In this document: one piece after another, positions 1 to 6,708 of the stretch
Layout: every line of letters begins with the position of its first letter
Position numbering within the stretch: the stretch's first letter is position 1
Assembly: GCA_020723725.1 (NCBI GenBank)
Contig: DYIG01000010.1
Coordinates: forward strand, 6,507-16,855
From: Thermaerobacter marianensis
Lineage (GTDB): Bacteria; Bacillota; Sulfobacillia; DYIH01; DYIG01
Reading direction: 5' to 3'
DNA: 10,349 nucleotides
The notes under the pieces: model-generated
What the model was told of the DNA's origin: nothing
Database searches by the model: none
What the model saw: only the letters and a program-made list of their open reading frames with translations
Made by a program: the position numbers and the translations under genes

Positions 1-11
1 AGCACCATCAT
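1..11 (-). CDS. possible start of the next downstream gene (partial, off the left edge)
   Basis: On the minus strand the glycosyltransferase stop TGA is overlapped by ATG in an ATGA arrangement, giving codons ATG ATG GTG before the window ends. A GGGGGG run lies just upstream: 1 nt from the first ATG, 4 nt from the second and 7 nt from the GTG. This is the same kind of coupled junction as between the two genes upstream, so another member of the operon may begin here. Only three codons are visible, so no product can be named and the start could be chance. Confidence 0.25.
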
Positions 12-715
12 GCCCCCCACGCCCCGTCTCTTCTGGCACGTAACGTCCTTTTCAGGAGCACGCCCATAACATCCCGCAATTGAAGCCCCCGGTGTATGAA
101 TCCGCGAGCATCCCTCCCTGTGAAGCGGTGCGACATCTGGACAGGGACCTCGCCGACCCGGAACCCCTGCAAGATGGCGTCCACAGTGAGGGCGACCTCA
201 AACCCAAAGCGGTACTCGGGTCCGCCCCTTGGCATGCAGGCTGCCAAAACCTCGCGCCTTGCCGCCCTCTGCCCGCTCAGCGGCGCCTCCAGCGATGTGC
301 CGGTCAGCAGCCGGACCCCATACCTGGCCGTCCCCACCGCAATCCCAAACCCGGACGGGGTCCGCCGCTTGGGGAATACCCCAATTGCCATATCAAGTTC
401 CCCAGCCATTACGGGCTCCACCAACCGCACGGCCTCCGCTGCGGTCTCGCCCAGGTCTGCATCTAGTAAGACCACAATTTTACCCCTGGCTCTGTCCACC
501 CCCTGATTCAGGGCATGCCCCTTGCCGCGGTTTCGCGTGAGCTGAATTACATCCACGCCAAACTGACGGCCCACACAAGCCGTATCATCCCGGGACCCGT
601 CATCCACCAGGATAACTTCGTCTGCCATGCCGGTGTTGATCAAGGCAAACAGTGTTTTGCCTATGTGGTCCGCCTCATTGTAAGCGGGGATCACCACCGA
701 AACGTGTGGTTTCAT
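8..715 (-). CDS. family 2 glycosyltransferase (GT-A fold), cytoplasmic
   Basis: This 235-residue protein is a family 2 glycosyltransferase of the dolichyl-phosphate-sugar-synthase-like kind, expected to move a sugar from a nucleotide-sugar donor. The GT-A landmarks appear in order: VVIPAYNE at residues 7-14, LVDDGS at 36-41, the N-R-G-K-G segment at 62-66, and the metal-binding D-x-D as DAD at 85-87. SGQR at 148-151 and GFEVALTVDA at 171-180 fit the acceptor half. There is no convincing membrane segment, so it is probably soluble or peripheral. The ATG overlaps the stop of the preceding gene as ATGA, with AAAGGTG upstream, implying translational coupling. The position after steA and steB suggests a role in envelope polymer or glycolipid synthesis. 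That role is inferred, and donor and acceptor cannot be told from sequence. Confidence 0.87.
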   Translation of the reverse strand: MKPHVSVVIPAYNEADHIGKTLFALINTGMADEVILVDDGSRDDTACVGRQFGVDVIQLTRNRGKGHALNQGVDRARGKIVVLLDADLGETAAEAVRLVEPVMAGELDMAIGVFPKRRTPSGFGIAVGTARYGVRLLTGTSLEAPLSGQRAARREVLAACMPRGGPEYRFGFEVALTVDAILQGFRVGEVPVQMSHRFTGRDARGFIHRGLQLRDVMGVLLKRTLRARRDGAWGA

Positions 716-1464
716 CGCTCAATTACACCTTTCTGTGGTGTCATCCCTTGAAGGGTATCCTTCAGCGGGCTTACCAGGGTTGGCAATAGTGACTGGGCGC
801 CCTTTTTCACCCCATACTGCCCTGACGCGCCATTAAGAAGAACAACAAGCGCCACGGCCCCGGCCGGGTAATCCAGGTTGTCCACTGAAGAGATACCATA
901 ACGGTTGAAGAATCCATGCAGGGAACCGGGCGTACCGCTCGTTTCAGCCCCGACACAGATAACCCCTTCCCCGCATAATTTCAAATAACCCCCCCATGCC
1001 TCCTCAATTCTTGTCGTTTCGGACTTCGCTGAAGCAAGGAAAACTATGCTGTCAAATGGTTGCCGACTCCCATCAGGGTCGCTTGGGTTGAGCTTTCCCC
1101 CGGTCAGGGGTTCCGCGCCGGCTTGTCTCAAGACCTCCTCCACCAGATCCGCAGGACCCGCTGCACCCAGCGAGATAACCGCAACCCGGCGGCCTACAAG
1201 CCTGTCCTTAATAGCCAGGGGTGCGAGGGTCTCTGTCAGCTCAGCCTGCACCTGCAGCTCCTTCCGCAGTTCCTCCGCTCTGGCCTCTGCCCTCTGCTGT
1301 TTAGCCTTGAGGTTGAGAAACTCCCTCTCCAACTGGCTGACAATGGCTATTTCCTTCTCGGTAAACACCTGATGATCTGAGATCACCGTGCCTATGAGCA
1401 TCCCGGTGCCAAGGGCCAGAAACAGCGCGATAATGGAAAACAAATGGAACCTAATATCTACCAT
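712..1464 (-). CDS. SteB/MctB-like membrane-anchored coiled-coil protein ("copper transporter" family)
   Basis: This 250-residue protein matches the family usually labelled copper transporter MctB, whose actinobacterial relative SteB partners SteA in cell division. The N-terminus has one hydrophobic anchor at about residues 7-28 with a Gly-rich GTGMLIG end. A charged heptad-like stretch at about 36-80, rich in Glu, Lys, Arg and Leu, is a likely coiled coil. A globular alpha/beta domain from about 92 follows, beginning RRVAVISLG. The layout fits a protein anchored in the membrane with its body outside the cytoplasm. The start lies one base after the steA stop, with GGGGTT as ribosome site, so the two are made together. 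No Cys- or Met-rich metal motif is evident, so the copper label is doubtful here and the SteB role is favoured from the neighbour. Confidence 0.75.
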   Translation of the reverse strand: MVDIRFHLFSIIALFLALGTGMLIGTVISDHQVFTEKEIAIVSQLEREFLNLKAKQQRAEARAEELRKELQVQAELTETLAPLAIKDRLVGRRVAVISLGAAGPADLVEEVLRQAGAEPLTGGKLNPSDPDGSRQPFDSIVFLASAKSETTRIEEAWGGYLKLCGEGVICVGAETSGTPGSLHGFFNRYGISSVDNLDYPAGAVALVVLLNGASGQYGVKKGAQSLLPTLVSPLKDTLQGMTPQKGVIER

Positions 1465-1465
1465 G

Positions 1466-2623
1466 CTACAACCCCATTTTCATGTTGAGGTGGATCCACC
1501 ATAGAGAGATCAGGAACCGCACCTGCGGGGCCAGTAAGCTGGCAATTACCAACGGGGCCAAGGCGGCCGCAACAAGATTAACAATGTATGCCCCTCGCAA
1601 GCGCCTGCGGTATAAAAGGCTGACACCACGAGCATCCACCAGCTTGGAACCTATCTTCAAACGAACCAGGAAGGTGCTGGCCATGCCCTGTCGGCCTTTT
1701 TCAAGGAAATCCACAAAGCTATTATGCGTGCCAACGGCAACGATCATTTCAGACCCAAGTTCGTAGGCAAGGAGCATCCCAAGGTCTTCACTTGTACCGG
1801 GCGCCTCAACTACATAAGCATGTAAACCAAGTCCCAGGATACGTGCAAGCCCTGGCGACCGTCCGCCGGGATAAGCATCCACTATAATCTCCCGCGCTGA
1901 CTGAAGACTGTCGTCGCTGACACTGTCCATATCGCCCACCACCAAGTCCGGGCGCAAACCTATCTCTAAAAGGGCGTCTGCCCCCCCATCTACACCGATT
2001 AATACTGGTCGCATTTCAGCAATGTAACCGCGCAGGGAAACCAGGTCTTGCTTGAAATTCCGCCCACGGGCTACTACCAGGGCGTGCCTGCCTGCCAGGG
2101 CTGTTTTAATGGCAGGAGGGCGAAAACCCTTGATAAAGAACTCCTTCTCCCTCTCCACATACTCCAAGGTGTTATTCAGAAAGCCACGGAGTTCCCCGCT
2201 AAGATTCTGGTTCCATGCCTCTGACATGCGTTCTTCAATGACCCTCTTGTCGAGCCGGTAGCCCTTGGCAATGACTCGTCCAGCGGACCAAATCTCACCT
2301 TTCCTAATCTCCAGAGTAATCCCCTCGGTAATCTTCTCACCCTGCTCCATTTGCACCTCATCCACAACCGGGATCCCTGAATCAAGGAGGATACCCGGCC
2401 CGGAATTGGGATAACGCCCGCTAATGCTCCTCTTGAAATTGACCACCGCGCTAACCCGCCTTTCGATTAGCGAGCGCGCAGCCACCTCATCCAGGTCCGA
2501 GTGGTCTATTACCGCTATGTCACCGGGACGGAGGCGTTTGACTAGGTTTTTTGTCCTGGAGTCAACCCGGGCCAACCCCTGAATAGTGCCTGGAGATGAC
2601 GACCACCTTGCGAAGACCTTCAT
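1466..2623 (-). CDS. steA: SteA-like protein with thiamin-pyrophosphokinase-type domain and C-terminal membrane anchor
   Basis: This 385-residue protein resembles SteA, described in corynebacteria as a cytokinesis factor acting with SteB. Residues 1-170 form an N-terminal region with no motif I can name. From about 180 there is a thiamin-pyrophosphokinase-like fold: GVDGGADALL at 210-219, RPDLVVGDMDS at 224-234 and GTSED at 276-280, which are the nucleotide- and metal-site motifs of that family. A hydrophobic stretch at about 345-377, broken near APQVR, could form one or two membrane segments, leaving the enzyme-like part cytoplasmic. Kinase activity should not be assumed, because the family is thought to keep the fold for another purpose. 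The ATG is preceded by AGGTGA at 7 nt. The gene follows a strong terminator, so its transcription depends on read-through or an unseen promoter. Confidence 0.85.
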   Translation of the reverse strand: MKVFARWSSSPGTIQGLARVDSRTKNLVKRLRPGDIAVIDHSDLDEVAARSLIERRVSAVVNFKRSISGRYPNSGPGILLDSGIPVVDEVQMEQGEKITEGITLEIRKGEIWSAGRVIAKGYRLDKRVIEERMSEAWNQNLSGELRGFLNNTLEYVEREKEFFIKGFRPPAIKTALAGRHALVVARGRNFKQDLVSLRGYIAEMRPVLIGVDGGADALLEIGLRPDLVVGDMDSVSDDSLQSAREIIVDAYPGGRSPGLARILGLGLHAYVVEAPGTSEDLGMLLAYELGSEMIVAVGTHNSFVDFLEKGRQGMASTFLVRLKIGSKLVDARGVSLLYRRRLRGAYIVNLVAAALAPLVIASLLAPQVRFLISLWWIHLNMKMGL

Positions 2624-2660
2624 CTGGTGCTCACCTGATTCCTATTATTGGCCTGTCGGG

Positions 2661-2692
2661 AAAATAAAAACCGCGCCCCAAACGGGACGCGG
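2661..2692 (-). terminator. rho-independent terminator after spo0A
   Basis: Read on the minus strand, arms CCGCGTCCC and GGGGCGCGG enclose a GTTT loop. This gives a 9-bp stem in which the only non-Watson-Crick pair is a U.G wobble. The T-rich tract TTTTTATTTT follows at once. On the plus strand the same position would be a C.A mismatch with no T tract after it, so the element works only for minus-strand transcripts. It lies 26 bp after the spo0A stop and 37 bp before the steA start. Confidence 0.93.
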
Positions 2693-2717
2693 CAGTAAAC
2701 AAGGTAAATTTTAATGA

Positions 2718-3512
2718 TTATATTGCAAGATCCATACGAAGCCTATCGGCTATCATGGCAATAAATTCGGAGTTTGTGGGCTTACCCCGGTTGGAATTAA
2801 TGGTGTTACCGAAGAGACGGCTCAGCATGTCAACGTTACCCCGATTCCAGGCCACTTCGATAGCATGCCTTATTGCCCGCTCCACCCGGCTGGGCGTGGT
2901 GTCGTATTTAGTGGCTATGGTGGGGTAAAGCTGTTTTGTGACCGCTCCTAAAATCTCTATATCGTTTACTACCATAACGATGGCGTCCCGCAGGTAAATG
3001 TATCCTCGTATATGTGCCGGAACCCCAATCTGATGAATCATGTTGGTGACATCAATATCGATATTGCGGGGCAATTTAACTGGTGCCAAAGGGCGGGAAA
3101 CTTGTTTTTCGACGCCACCAACCATCTGTCTAATCCTGGCTCCTAAGATATCCAGGTTGAAGGGTTTTAAGATATAGTAATCTGCCCCGAGTTGAATCGC
3201 TCTTTTGGTTATGTTCTCCTGCCCAAACGCCGTAAGCACCATTACCTTGGGCCGTCGTTCTCCATGATAGCTGCTGAGCTTTTCCAGTACTCCTATCCCA
3301 TCAAGGTGCGGCATGATTATGTCCAGAATCAAGACATCTGGACTGCCTCCCTCGATCATGTCGATCGCCTGACACCCATCGTGAGCTATGCCTGCCAGCT
3401 TCATATCTGGCTGGCTGCTTATATACTGCCCCAGTAACTCCACAAAATCACGGTTGTCGTCAGCAACCATCACGTCTATCGACGCTTTCTCAGCAAGTAC
3501 CGCCAAAACCAC
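2718..3512 (-). CDS. spo0A: Spo0A, master response regulator of sporulation
   Basis: Spo0A receives phosphate from the sporulation phosphorelay or from orphan kinases and then activates or represses genes at 0A boxes. The receiver domain covers residues 12-133, with the acidic pair D18-D19 in VADDN, phosphoacceptor D64 in LILDIIMPHLDG, T94 and K116 in KPF. A linker leads to the C-terminal DNA-binding domain from about 150, with the hallmark helix SRVERAIRHAIEVAW at 208-222. At 264 residues it is close to the 267 of Bacillus subtilis. The first possible codon is GTG, only 3 nt from a GGGGG ribosome site. A TTG at codon 3 (3506-3504) is spaced better at 9 nt, so the mature start may be two residues shorter. 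No earlier start exists before an in-frame stop. Confidence 0.98.
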   Translation of the reverse strand: MVLAVLAEKASIDVMVADDNRDFVELLGQYISSQPDMKLAGIAHDGCQAIDMIEGGSPDVLILDIIMPHLDGIGVLEKLSSYHGERRPKVMVLTAFGQENITKRAIQLGADYYILKPFNLDILGARIRQMVGGVEKQVSRPLAPVKLPRNIDIDVTNMIHQIGVPAHIRGYIYLRDAIVMVVNDIEILGAVTKQLYPTIATKYDTTPSRVERAIRHAIEVAWNRGNVDMLSRLFGNTINSNRGKPTNSEFIAMIADRLRMDLAI

Positions 3513-3515
3513 ATT

Positions 3516-3520
3516 CCCCC
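3516..3520 (-). promoter_or_regulatory. spo0A ribosome binding site that leaves the start ambiguous
   Basis: GGGGG on the minus strand is the only good Shine-Dalgarno match before spo0A. It is 3 nt from the GTG at 3512 and 9 nt from the in-frame TTG at 3506, so the TTG fits the usual spacing better. Confidence 0.5.
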
Positions 3521-3524
3521 AACA

Positions 3525-3536
3525 GGGTCCGGACCC
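3525..3536. repeat. 12-bp perfect palindrome in the spo0A leader
   Basis: GGGTCCGGACCC is its own reverse complement and lies between the predicted sigma-H promoter and the spo0A ribosome site. In RNA it could form only a short hairpin (GGGU/ACCC with a CCGG loop), and no T tract follows. It could be a protein-binding site or a small leader structure, or chance in G+C-rich DNA. Confidence 0.45.
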
Positions 3537-3554
3537 CTCATTACTGCAATTTTC

Positions 3555-3583
3555 ATATTCGACCCACTAATTCTGTTTCCTCC
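3555..3583 (-). promoter_or_regulatory. sigma-H-type promoter for spo0A, overlapping the spoIVB 3' end
   Basis: On the minus strand GGAGGAAAC (3583-3575) matches the sigma-H -35 consensus RNAGGAWWW at all but the last base. After an 11-bp spacer, GTCGAATAT (3563-3555) matches the -10 consensus RNNGAATWW completely. The spacing is that of known sigma-H promoters, and spo0A is a classical sigma-H target in Bacillus. The -35 lies in the last codons of spoIVB and the spacer contains its stop codon. GGTCGAA at the -10 is also one base from the 0A box TGTCGAA, which might allow autoregulation. Transcription would start near 3548. Confidence 0.75.
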
Positions 3584-4934
3584 CAATTTCCTGCAGACTT
3601 TTGATCGCAAGTTTCGTCAAAGGGTTCGATGTCAGTCTGACAGGCTCAGGATTGGTCATTTCACGAATCATCCAGTCCGCAAAGATACCATAACCCCTGG
3701 TAGGGTCATTTACAAATACATGGGTTATGGCCCCGATAAGACGCCCATCCTGGATCAAGGGACTGCCGCTCATTCCTTGTACTATGCCGCCTGCCTCTCT
3801 CAGCAGTCTGGGATCGGTTATCTTAACGATCATGCCTTTGTCCGATGGCGCGTTTTGATGGAAAACCCGTTCAATTTCGACATTGAATCTCTCAGGCACC
3901 TGTCCGTTAATAACTGTGAGCATCTCTGCGTGACCTTCGTGGATAATCCATTCGGGAGAGACGGGAATCGGCTTCATATCTCTAAAACGGTAGGAATTGA
4001 TAATCTTGCCAAAGATACCGTAAGAGGTATTTTTTTCAACGGAACCGATCGGTCTGTCGACATCCATGAATATACCGAGTTTTTCCCCGGGGTTCCCCGG
4101 AGTGCCGGGCCGAATGCCCGAGATGTAAGCGTTGACAATAGTGCCCTCTTCAGGCGCCACTTTATCGCCGGAGGTATCAGTCACCAAATGCCCCAGAGCG
4201 CCGTAACGGCCTGTTTCAGTGTCAACAAAGGTAAGGGTCCCCACACCGGATACACCGTCGCGGATCCAGATGCCGATAAGATACCTCTGCTTCTCCTCGT
4301 CATAGGCTGGTTTCAATTCTTTGGTGAAAAACCTGCCTTGCCTTTGAACCCTCATTTCTATGGATACGTTCCTGCGGCCAGCTTCGGCAATCATTGCGCC
4401 AGCTTCCTCTTTTTCGGTCACCGGCCTGCCATTAATGGCCACAATCAGGTCCCCTTGCCTTATGCCGACCTCCCTGGCAGGGTAAATATCACCCTTTGAG
4501 GTTACAACCGGGGACTCACCTACTACCAATACACCTTGCGGGTGCACCATAACCCCTATCGAGTGACCTGCAGGAACCACTTCAACAGAGGGCCTGACAT
4601 CTATTGCAACTCTGCGTACTGGTATTAGTCCCAAAAGCCTCATTTCGAGGTTGAAATGACCTGGCTGAAGTGACTCAACTGAAACAACCCCTTTTTTCAG
4701 CGGCCACCAGCTATCGCCCAGAAACCTGCCGTTTAACTTGAGTCCTTGACCCCCATCTCCCCGAACATAGAGCGTTAATGGGAGTTCCGGCTGCAGCTCC
4801 CTTACTTCACCCTCGACAAGTCGAATGTGATAAGGCAGGTAGGTCAGTTTCCTGAATTGGGGTGTTAACACCAGACTTAAGAGACAGAGACAAGAAAACA
4901 ATATCAATAAGACACGCCGATTTATGCCGCGCAC
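3567..4934 (-). CDS. spoIVB: SpoIVB, sporulation signalling serine peptidase (S55)
   Basis: SpoIVB is made in the forespore and crosses into the space between the two membranes. There it triggers the SpoIVFB protease that activates sigma-K in the mother cell. This 455-residue protein has an N-terminal hydrophobic export segment at about 8-24. A PDZ domain covers about 120-208 (GDLIVAINGRPV at 161-172). The S55 peptidase domain follows, with H249 in GALGHLVTD, D374 in KITDPRLL and S389 in QGMSGSP; the spacings between them fit the known B. subtilis triad. The C-terminal GYGIF block is also present. The start is GTG with GGGAG 9 nt upstream, and an in-frame TGA lies two codons before it, so no longer form exists. 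It is somewhat longer than the B. subtilis protein of about 426 residues. All key residues are intact. Confidence 0.97.
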   Translation of the reverse strand: MRGINRRVLLILFSCLCLLSLVLTPQFRKLTYLPYHIRLVEGEVRELQPELPLTLYVRGDGGQGLKLNGRFLGDSWWPLKKGVVSVESLQPGHFNLEMRLLGLIPVRRVAIDVRPSVEVVPAGHSIGVMVHPQGVLVVGESPVVTSKGDIYPAREVGIRQGDLIVAINGRPVTEKEEAGAMIAEAGRRNVSIEMRVQRQGRFFTKELKPAYDEEKQRYLIGIWIRDGVSGVGTLTFVDTETGRYGALGHLVTDTSGDKVAPEEGTIVNAYISGIRPGTPGNPGEKLGIFMDVDRPIGSVEKNTSYGIFGKIINSYRFRDMKPIPVSPEWIIHEGHAEMLTVINGQVPERFNVEIERVFHQNAPSDKGMIVKITDPRLLREAGGIVQGMSGSPLIQDGRLIGAITHVFVNDPTRGYGIFADWMIREMTNPEPVRLTSNPLTKLAIKSLQEIGRKQN

Positions 4935-4986
4935 TGGTCATCACTCCCGTTCAGAAGCGCAAAGGAACATTCACCTCCGCGCTCGA

Positions 4987-5016
4987 TAAGGTAACCGGGA
5001 GTTTAGACACGTATCC
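4987..5016 (-). promoter_or_regulatory. candidate sigma-F/sigma-G promoter for spoIVB
   Basis: In the 99-bp gap between recN and spoIVB the minus strand has GGATA (5016-5012), close to the forespore -35 GCATR/GHATR. A 15-bp spacer and GGTTACCTT (4996-4988) follow, resembling the sigma-F -10 pattern. At 18-bp spacing TACCTTA (4993-4987) partly fits sigma-G. Each element has mismatches. The main support is that spoIVB is known to be made under forespore sigma factors and that no other promoter is apparent here. Confidence 0.35.
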
Positions 5017-5033
5017 GAGGCAAATCTTCGCTA

Positions 5034-6692
5034 TTAAGCCGATTTTGCTGTGGAAAGTATTTCGCGCGCGTGAGCCAAAGAAGCTGTGCCAGTGTCTGAG
5101 CCTGCCAGCATTCTGGCTATTTCCTTCGGACGGTCTTCTTCTGAGAGGAGCCTTACCGTAATATGGGTTCGCCCGTCACGTTCTTCCTTTTCTACGAAAT
5201 AATGATTGGCCGCAAAGGCCGCAACCTGAGGCAAGTGAGTGACACAAAGGACCTGATGGCTCTTGGCCACCTCCCTGATTTTCTTTCCAACAGAAAGGCC
5301 GGCGCGCCCTCCGATACCTGAATCGATTTCGTCGAAAACAACTGTCGGCACGCCCCCCGTGCCGCAGAGGGCGGACTTGATGGCCAGCATTAACCGCGAA
5401 GCCTCCCCACCAGAAGCAATCTCGGCCAGTCTTCGCAGTGGCTCGCCGGTATTGGCGGAGAAAAGGAACTCCACACTATCGACATCGCTTAAGTCGACCT
5501 GGAACATGGCGCCGTCCATTCCAATATCCGCCAGGTGCCTCACAATCTGATCTTCCATGTGCCTGGCCGCCACTTTCCTTAGCTCTAATAGCCTGGATGC
5601 CGTCGCAACGAGGGTTTCTCGCAGACCAGGCTCCTGTTCATCGAGTCCAGCCACCCGGGCGGACAGCCCTTCGAGTTTTTGCATTTCGGCTGCCGCCTCT
5701 GCCCGGTAGGCCAAGACGTCAGCTATTGTGACACCGTATTTTCGCTTTAGCCCTTTGATGGATTCAAGGCGGGAATCAATCACTGACAATTCCTGAGGAT
5801 CGAAAACAAGCCTCTCACGGTATTTCCTGAGATCCCTTGCCACATCCTCCACCTGAAAGGCCGCCGATTCCAACAGGCTCGCCAGCCCCTCCAATGATGA
5901 ATCTATGGCGGACGCATGTCGCAATTCGCCCGCAGCCTGCGTCAATGCAGTCAATACCGCATGACAGCCGGGCAGCCCCTCGTAAAGACGGTCATACACC
6001 CCTGAAACCGCGCTCATCAGCTTTTCAGCGTTGACCAGAATCCGGCGACGTTCTGCAAGGGCATCTTCGTCCACGCCAGCCAGTTCAGCGCTGTCTATCT
6101 CCCTGACCTGGAATGCCAGCATATCAAGGCGCCTCAGCCGTTCCGCCTCTTCGCGCGCCAGTGTCTGGCGCTGCTTTTGGAGTTCCGCCAATTGCGTGGA
6201 AAGCCTTTCATACTCCCGCCGACAATCCTGAAGCTCTCTGCCGCCAAACAAATCCAGCAGAAGCAACTGTGAAGGGGGATCAAGGATCTCGGTATATGCG
6301 TGTTGCTCGTAAACCTCTATTAAGCCAGCACGAATTCGCTTTAACATTCCCACTGTGGCGTGCGAACCGTTTATCCTGCATGAACCACGGCCCGACCGGG
6401 AAATCTGCCGGGACACCACCAAGTTGTCCTCGGCCGGTATCCCCATGTCCACGAGTTGAGCCTGCACCGCCGGGAGTTCAGACACATCGAACAGGGCCTC
6501 GACACGAGCCACCTCGTCACCGGCACGTATCATGTCAGTTGAAGCACGATCTCCCAACACAAACCCGAGGGCGCCCAGGATTATGGATTTCCCTGCCCCG
6601 GTCTCGCCGGTAAGGGCGCAAAAACCCGGAGAAAAACGTATTCGTAGTGAGTCGATAAGGGCGAAAGAGGATATTCCCAGTTCTTTCAACAT
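5034..6692 (-). CDS. recN: RecN, SMC-like DNA double-strand-break repair ATPase
   Basis: RecN is a cytoplasmic SMC-like ATPase that gathers at double-strand breaks early in recombination repair. At 552 residues it is slightly shorter than the 576 of B. subtilis. The Walker A motif GETGAGKS is at residues 29-36. Long Leu-, Glu-, Arg- and Ala-rich arms at about 160-390 would form the shortened antiparallel coiled coil. The C-terminal half of the ATPase has the signature ASGGEASR at 426-433, Walker B VVFDEID ending at D457, and H-loop VTHLPQ with H486. The ATG is preceded by GGGGTGG. The gene starts 16 bp after the argR stop, so it is probably cotranscribed. I see no LexA-type operator in that short gap, so any damage control would have to come from farther upstream. 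Confidence 0.97.
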   Translation of the reverse strand: MLKELGISSFALIDSLRIRFSPGFCALTGETGAGKSIILGALGFVLGDRASTDMIRAGDEVARVEALFDVSELPAVQAQLVDMGIPAEDNLVVSRQISRSGRGSCRINGSHATVGMLKRIRAGLIEVYEQHAYTEILDPPSQLLLLDLFGGRELQDCRREYERLSTQLAELQKQRQTLAREEAERLRRLDMLAFQVREIDSAELAGVDEDALAERRRILVNAEKLMSAVSGVYDRLYEGLPGCHAVLTALTQAAGELRHASAIDSSLEGLASLLESAAFQVEDVARDLRKYRERLVFDPQELSVIDSRLESIKGLKRKYGVTIADVLAYRAEAAAEMQKLEGLSARVAGLDEQEPGLRETLVATASRLLELRKVAARHMEDQIVRHLADIGMDGAMFQVDLSDVDSVEFLFSANTGEPLRRLAEIASGGEASRLMLAIKSALCGTGGVPTVVFDEIDSGIGGRAGLSVGKKIREVAKSHQVLCVTHLPQVAAFAANHYFVEKEERDGRTHITVRLLSEEDRPKEIARMLAGSDTGTASLAHAREILSTAKSA

Positions 6693-6708
6693 GGCACCAC
6701 CCCATGTT

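Noticed and set aside
2644..2670. Dedicated promoter for steA
   Set aside because: AATAAT is a fair -10, but no -35 occurs at proper spacing and the start would fall at the ribosome site, so I did not list it as a feature.
3720..4499. 259-codon open frame on the plus strand opposite spoIVB
   Set aside because: It lies wholly within spoIVB, which has intact catalytic residues. The translation shows no domain, and long antisense frames are expected in DNA of this base composition.
6113..6613. 166-codon plus-strand frame opposite recN
   Set aside because: The peptide is Pro-, Arg- and Ser-rich without recognisable structure, and it is antisense to the clear ATPase domain of RecN.
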